Part shown: in pieces, positions 7,061 through 10,435 of the stretch
Layout of the letters: each line of letters begins with the position of its first letter
Position numbering within the stretch: the stretch's first letter is position 1
From: Acidobacteriota bacterium
GTDB lineage: Bacteria > Acidobacteriota > Terriglobia > Terriglobales > Acidobacteriaceae
NCBI GenBank assembly: GCA_021798235.1
Contig: JAJZMO010000132.1
Location: forward strand, 1-10,435
Direction of reading: 5' to 3'
DNA: 10,435 nucleotides
Program-made: the position numbers and the translations under genes
Notes under the pieces: generated by a model
Told to the model about the DNA's origin: nothing
The model's database searches: none
The model's input: only the letters and a program-made list of their open reading frames with translations

Positions 7061-9547
7061 CTAGAAGAGCCGTTCGGCGCGCTTTAAGTTGCCTGCGGTG
7101 GCTACGCCGGTCAGCGTCAAACCATAGCTCCAAATATTCTCATTGCGCACGGAGCCAAGCGCAAATTTTCTATACTCCACGCTGATGCCGCAACAGTTGA
7201 AGTTGTAGCTGGTTTGCACGCCTGCATACTCAAGCGAGTGCAGATTGACGTCCAAGCCGCCGTCACCCGCGGCGCTAAAACCAGGCTTGGTCGTTGCCCC
7301 ATAGCCGAGCAGGACCTGCAACTGGTTGTAATTCGTTACGGAAACCGGCTGCCCCGCTGTGGCGATGCTCTCCGCAGGTGCATTCATCAAGGCATGGCCG
7401 ACACTGCTGAAGAAGTCGCCATGCTTGTAGTTGGCAAAGGCGTTGCTAGCCGCAATGCGCCCCGCCTTCATGTCATACTCCAAATCCCATTCGATGTCCG
7501 TATTCTCTGTGCTGCGCATCCGCAGGCGCGAAACCACCGGCGAAGTATAGCGCGGTGCGGTCACGTAAGCGATCGAGCTAAAGTCCAGCGTGCTGGTGAA
7601 GATGTTGCGCCGGCCTGAAATCACAGCATTGCCAAAGGTGGGATCGAAGAAGTACTTCTGCGCAACAAACCAGCTCAGCCACTCCTGGGTGTCACCGACA
7701 CACATGGGCGTGGGTGTGCTGAGATCGACGGTCGGTTTCTTGGGTTGCGCAGCTTGCGCGTCGTCCTTTGCTCGCGCGTACTCAGCGGCCAACTCATCGG
7801 GCTTGCAGGCGTGGGGACGCAGCGCCTTTACAAAAATCCGCTGCGTCAGGCCATATTCCATTTCGTTGGTATCACTGTAGATGTCGCGCGCATCAAAGCG
7901 CTCCACGTTGTTGAAGTTGTCCACGCCCGTCACGTTGCGATACTCCAGCTCGGGCGCGATCGTGTGGCGCAGCGCCACACCGAGATGCTTGGCAAGGAAG
8001 TGCGAGTCAAAATCCCGTTCCAGCACAGGCGTGCGCATCTGCACATCGGCTTCGAGGGCTTTGCGATTCAGGCCCGTATTGATCTGCGTGGGCGTTGTCG
8101 GGCCGGGCGTTTGGCTGTTGCTGTAGCCGGTTTCCCGCAGGCCCACCTCGGGACGCAGCAGCCAGCCATGCCCGGTCAGCGGCAGCGCAAGATGGGGGAA
8201 GAGATCGACGCGTTCCGCAGATTGCTTATCGCCAACTCCCGGTGCGGAGCGCGAGAGTACGCTGGCAGACATCTCCCCGCCGCCGAAAAGTCGCGTGCTG
8301 CCGAGTTGCTGATCCGCCGTGTCGAACTCCAAATTGGGCAGATGCAGGATGCGCACTTCATCCCCCGGAGTGTCACTTAAAAAATTCTGATAGCGCTCCA
8401 GCTCCACACTGGCCGCCGTGCCGCTGGCTTGATGCGTCAAAAACGCCCAGGACTTTACCTCCGACGAAACGGCCAGCGCAAAGTTTTCCGCAAAGACTTG
8501 CCGATAGACGTAGGAGCTTAAATACTCCGCATCCACGACGGCGCGCAGGCTCGTGTCCAGGTCGCGGCGGCCGGTGACGATCGTATCCTGCCCGCCCTGA
8601 TTGATGTGCTGTGGTCCATAGCCGCGATCCTCCAAGCCGTCATAGTAGCCGTGCAGGAAATCGTTGCCGCGACCCTTATAGCGGTATTCCGCACTCTGTT
8701 CCCAGCCGCGCAGGGAGTAGTACTGCAGGCCCACCATCAGGTCCGAGCTGCGATTGATGGCCCAATAATAAAAGTCGCCGACAATAATTCCCTTGATGCT
8801 GGAGTTGCTGAGCACGGGAATGAGCAGGCCCGATTGCCTGCCATTGGAATCGACGGAATGCGAAACGTAGGGCAGGTAGAGGATCGGCAGGCCGAGCAGA
8901 TCAAAGTGACTGTTCCAAGCCGTAGCCTTGCCGTTATCCAAAGCAATGTGCGGCGCAAAAATACTCCAATGCGGCTTGGGAATGCGGCAGGAGGTCATGC
9001 TGCCGCCGTAGAGAACATAGGAATCCGGCCCGTTCTTCACCAGCAACTTTCCGCGAATTAAAAAGGGATTGGGCGTGGTGTAGACCTCGTGATCGCCAGT
9101 GCCGCGCAGCACTCCCACCGAGCCGGTGACACCATCAAAGCGCCCAGTCTGCGCATTCAGATTCAGCGTTGCGTGTTCGGCGGCAATGTCTTCCTGATCG
9201 GGGCCGCCATCCAGTTGCACATGCCCTTGCGCCTCCACGGCGCCCGTGGCTGCGTTATAGGTGATCGTGTCTGCGCGCAACACGTAATCCTTGTAATCCA
9301 CCTCCGCCTCCCCATGCAGCGTGTACAGGTCGCCCTGTTTTTCCTGCTCCTGGGCGTGGATGGTGATGGGAACTCCGCTGGGCACCGTGGGCACGGGCTG
9401 CGCGAGTGGAATGCTTGGGGTCGTGCTGCTTTCGGCTCCGCTGGGCATGGGGGCATTCGGCAGGGCCTGGGCCTGTCCCGAGGCCGATGCCAAGGCCAAG
9501 CAAAGCACAGGCGGCAGCGCGTAACTCCAGAATAAAATTGCCCGCAT
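7061..9547 (-). CDS. lptD: LPS-assembly outer-membrane protein LptD (OstA/Imp)
   Basis: LptD is the outer-membrane barrel that, with lipoprotein LptE, receives LPS from the Lpt bridge and places it in the outer leaflet. From ATG 9547 the product is 828 residues. A signal peptide (1-26, ending SGQA) is followed by a Pro-rich linker (29-60) and a periplasmic OstA/LptA-like beta-jellyroll domain (about 61-150). The barrel follows (about 185-828) and includes SCRIPKPHW (186-194), LPILYLPY (220-227) and the final strand ending in Phe828. Cysteines outside the signal peptide are Cys187, Cys581, Cys616 and the adjacent pair Cys785-Cys786. Cys187 and the CC pair match E. coli Cys173 and Cys724/725; no equivalent of E. 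coli Cys31 is present. The open frame extends upstream to 9898, but the signal peptide fixes this start. No Shine-Dalgarno is seen. It suggests an LPS-bearing diderm. Confidence 0.93.
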   Translation of the reverse strand: MRAILFWSYALPPVLCLALASASGQAQALPNAPMPSGAESSTTPSIPLAQPVPTVPSGVPITIHAQEQEKQGDLYTLHGEAEVDYKDYVLRADTITYNAATGAVEAQGHVQLDGGPDQEDIAAEHATLNLNAQTGRFDGVTGSVGVLRGTGDHEVYTTPNPFLIRGKLLVKNGPDSYVLYGGSMTSCRIPKPHWSIFAPHIALDNGKATAWNSHFDLLGLPILYLPYVSHSVDSNGRQSGLLIPVLSNSSIKGIIVGDFYYWAINRSSDLMVGLQYYSLRGWEQSAEYRYKGRGNDFLHGYYDGLEDRGYGPQHINQGGQDTIVTGRRDLDTSLRAVVDAEYLSSYVYRQVFAENFALAVSSEVKSWAFLTHQASGTAASVELERYQNFLSDTPGDEVRILHLPNLEFDTADQQLGSTRLFGGGEMSASVLSRSAPGVGDKQSAERVDLFPHLALPLTGHGWLLRPEVGLRETGYSNSQTPGPTTPTQINTGLNRKALEADVQMRTPVLERDFDSHFLAKHLGVALRHTIAPELEYRNVTGVDNFNNVERFDARDIYSDTNEMEYGLTQRIFVKALRPHACKPDELAAEYARAKDDAQAAQPKKPTVDLSTPTPMCVGDTQEWLSWFVAQKYFFDPTFGNAVISGRRNIFTSTLDFSSIAYVTAPRYTSPVVSRLRMRSTENTDIEWDLEYDMKAGRIAASNAFANYKHGDFFSSVGHALMNAPAESIATAGQPVSVTNYNQLQVLLGYGATTKPGFSAAGDGGLDVNLHSLEYAGVQTSYNFNCCGISVEYRKFALGSVRNENIWSYGLTLTGVATAGNLKRAERLF

Positions 9548-9557
9548 ACAAGCGTAG

Positions 9558-9565
9558 TTAGTGTA
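9558..9565 (-). promoter_or_regulatory. Possible -10 box of lptD, TACACTAA
   Basis: On the minus strand TACACT (9565-9560) is followed by AA and lies 12 bases before the lptD ATG. The same octamer stands at a similar place before mnmG. If it is a -10 element, the leader would be about 5-6 bases, in agreement with the lack of a Shine-Dalgarno sequence. No -35 match is visible at the expected distance. Weak evidence on its own. Confidence 0.3.
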
Positions 9566-9663
9566 TCGCCTGCGCAGCAGCGTTGCTTCCCCTGCCGAAA
9601 ATTGCTGGGGTTTTTCTGCACCGCTCCACAGCGCGCCGCGGCAATTGCTGCAAAATATGTGCA

Positions 9664-9720
9664 TTTTTTTCTGGCGTTTTTCCACGCATTCTGCGATAAA
9701 AAAATGAGCGGGGTTTTTTT
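9664..9720. other. A/T-tract cluster in the divergent spacer of lptD
   Basis: Runs of T7 (9664-9670), T5 (9677-9681), A7 (9698-9704) and T7 (9714-9720) fall within 57 bases of a GC-rich sequence. The last two are complementary around TGAGCGGGG and could form an A7:T7 stem. Such tracts can act as UP elements or intrinsically bent DNA at promoters. Here they sit between two divergent gene starts (9547 and 9733). The tracts are seen; the role is inferred. Confidence 0.4.
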
Positions 9721-9732
9721 CGCACAGAATCG

Positions 9733-10435
9733 ATGCGCTCTCACGGTTCATCTTCGGCAACGACTTCCCTCCCATTTGAGGAGCAGGAGACTGCGGCTGC
9801 CCATTGGAAGCAGGAAGTGGCGTATCGCGTCGCGGAGCGGCGCGCACGGCAACAAAAGGCAGCGCATGTCGTGGACGCGCGGGATCCTGCGCAGACACAT
9901 CCGGCTGCGGATGCAGAGCGTGCAGCGCGCGCTGCGCGCATTGCCGCCGCCGTCGCAGCCCGCTATTCGGAGACTCCGCTCTTTAGCGAAGCCTTTTCCG
10001 CCCTGCAAAGTACAGATCCGGCGGAGCTGCCTGCACACACGCACCCACCAAGCGCCGACACCTTGACCACAGCTGCCTTGGCACCCATGGCAGCCCCCAC
10101 ACACGAGGCACCACATCCGATCGAGCACGACTCTGGGCCGCACCCTGCAGCCGCCCGCTTTGAAGCGCCTCAGGCTGCCAGCGATTTCCTGTACAGCGAG
10201 CCAGCCCGGATTGCCGCAGCGACCGAGGCGATTGATTTCGCCCAGGCTGCGCCGGTTGTCGAGGATGTCTTTGCCAATTCGATGGTGATGCCGCAACAGC
10301 CGCTGCCAGCGAATTTGATTCCATTTCCACGCGAGATCGTTGCGCCGCGCCGCGCCCGTCCCCGATTCGCAGAGCGATCGAGGGCCGACGAGGAGTCCCG
10401 CAGCGAACCTGCCGCACAGATCCAATTGCGCATCT
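9733..10435 (+). CDS. Hypothetical protein, open at right edge; resembles N-terminus of acidobacterial RDD-family proteins
   Basis: An uninterrupted frame of 234 codons runs from ATG 9733 off the window. It is the first start after an in-frame TAA at 9697-9699. The protein begins with a charged helical segment (WKQEVAYRVAERRARQQKAA, 25-44) and a second Ala/Arg helix (AERAARAARIAAAVAARY, 61-78). A long Ala/Pro/His-rich, probably disordered stretch follows (about 95-185). A conserved-looking LPANLIPFPREIVAPRRARP (191-210) and QIQLRI (229-234) end the visible part. From memory, the 'NLIxFPRxxVAxRxARPR...QLRIFE' order occurs before the membrane domain of RDD-family proteins in acidobacteria. The RDD domain itself would be outside, so this stays tentative. 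No Shine-Dalgarno is seen. That the frame is coding is likelier than the opposite-strand frames, because its composition and motif order look protein-like and its start lies divergent from lptD. Confidence 0.6.
   Translation, partial: MRSHGSSSATTSLPFEEQETAAAHWKQEVAYRVAERRARQQKAAHVVDARDPAQTHPAADAERAARAARIAAAVAARYSETPLFSEAFSALQSTDPAELPAHTHPPSADTLTTAALAPMAAPTHEAPHPIEHDSGPHPAAARFEAPQAASDFLYSEPARIAAATEAIDFAQAAPVVEDVFANSMVMPQQPLPANLIPFPREIVAPRRARPRFAERSRADEESRSEPAAQIQLRI

Noticed and set aside
9548..9898. An N-terminal extension of LptD to 9898.
   Set aside because: A typical signal peptide starts at ATG 9547. The extension would bury it, and it translates the A/T-tract spacer and the start of the divergent gene.
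9602..10066. A 154-codon plus-strand frame overlapping the lptD promoter region and the right-edge gene.
   Set aside because: Its product is Arg/Cys-rich, starts inside the promoter spacer and has no ribosome site. It is another frame of the gene at 9733.
9748..10425. A 225-codon minus-strand frame opposite the right-edge gene.
   Set aside because: It is Arg/Cys/Gly-rich with no motif. The plus-strand frame is open over the whole stretch and has organised helical and conserved-looking blocks.

Overview
The window looks like a chromosomal stretch of a diderm, moderately GC-rich bacterium, most probably an acidobacterium (Terriglobia/Acidobacteriaceae). The reasons are an outer-membrane LptD, a long LOG-family protein paired with a small membrane protein, and a disordered open-ended gene that resembles the N-terminus of acidobacterial RDD proteins. 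This placement rests on recalled family patterns, not on a search.

Layout from left to right. (1) At the left edge, the first 39 codons of a secreted protein run leftwards (1-118, minus). (2) A 362-base divergent spacer (119-480) carries a CGGTT pentamer repeat. (3) A GT39/ArnT-like membrane glycosyltransferase (481-1857, plus) is visibly less GC-rich than the rest. (4) It converges, over a hairpin, on a two-gene minus-strand unit: a small two-helix membrane protein (2901-3371) followed by a LOG-family nucleotide phosphoribohydrolase (1914-2867). (5) Divergent from that unit is mnmG (3484-5514, plus), then a spacer with a 12-bp inverted repeat and an RlmI-like rRNA methyltransferase (5590-6918, plus). 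(6) The methyltransferase converges on lptD (7061-9547, minus). (7) Divergent from lptD, beyond an A/T-tract spacer, a long open frame starts at 9733 and runs off the right edge.

Two functional themes are visible. One is RNA modification: MnmG modifies the tRNA wobble uridine, and the RlmI-like enzyme probably makes m5C in 23S rRNA. The other is the envelope: LptD inserts LPS in the outer membrane, the GT39-type enzyme probably adds a sugar from a polyprenyl carrier in the periplasm, and there is a secreted protein and a small membrane protein. I see no mobile element, CRISPR array, tRNA or rRNA gene, and nothing that amounts to a clear new multi-gene system. The most useful second looks are the reduced cysteine set of LptD, a shared TACACTAA-type start region without Shine-Dalgarno in front of mnmG and lptD, the intergenic inverted repeats, and the open-ended gene at the right edge.
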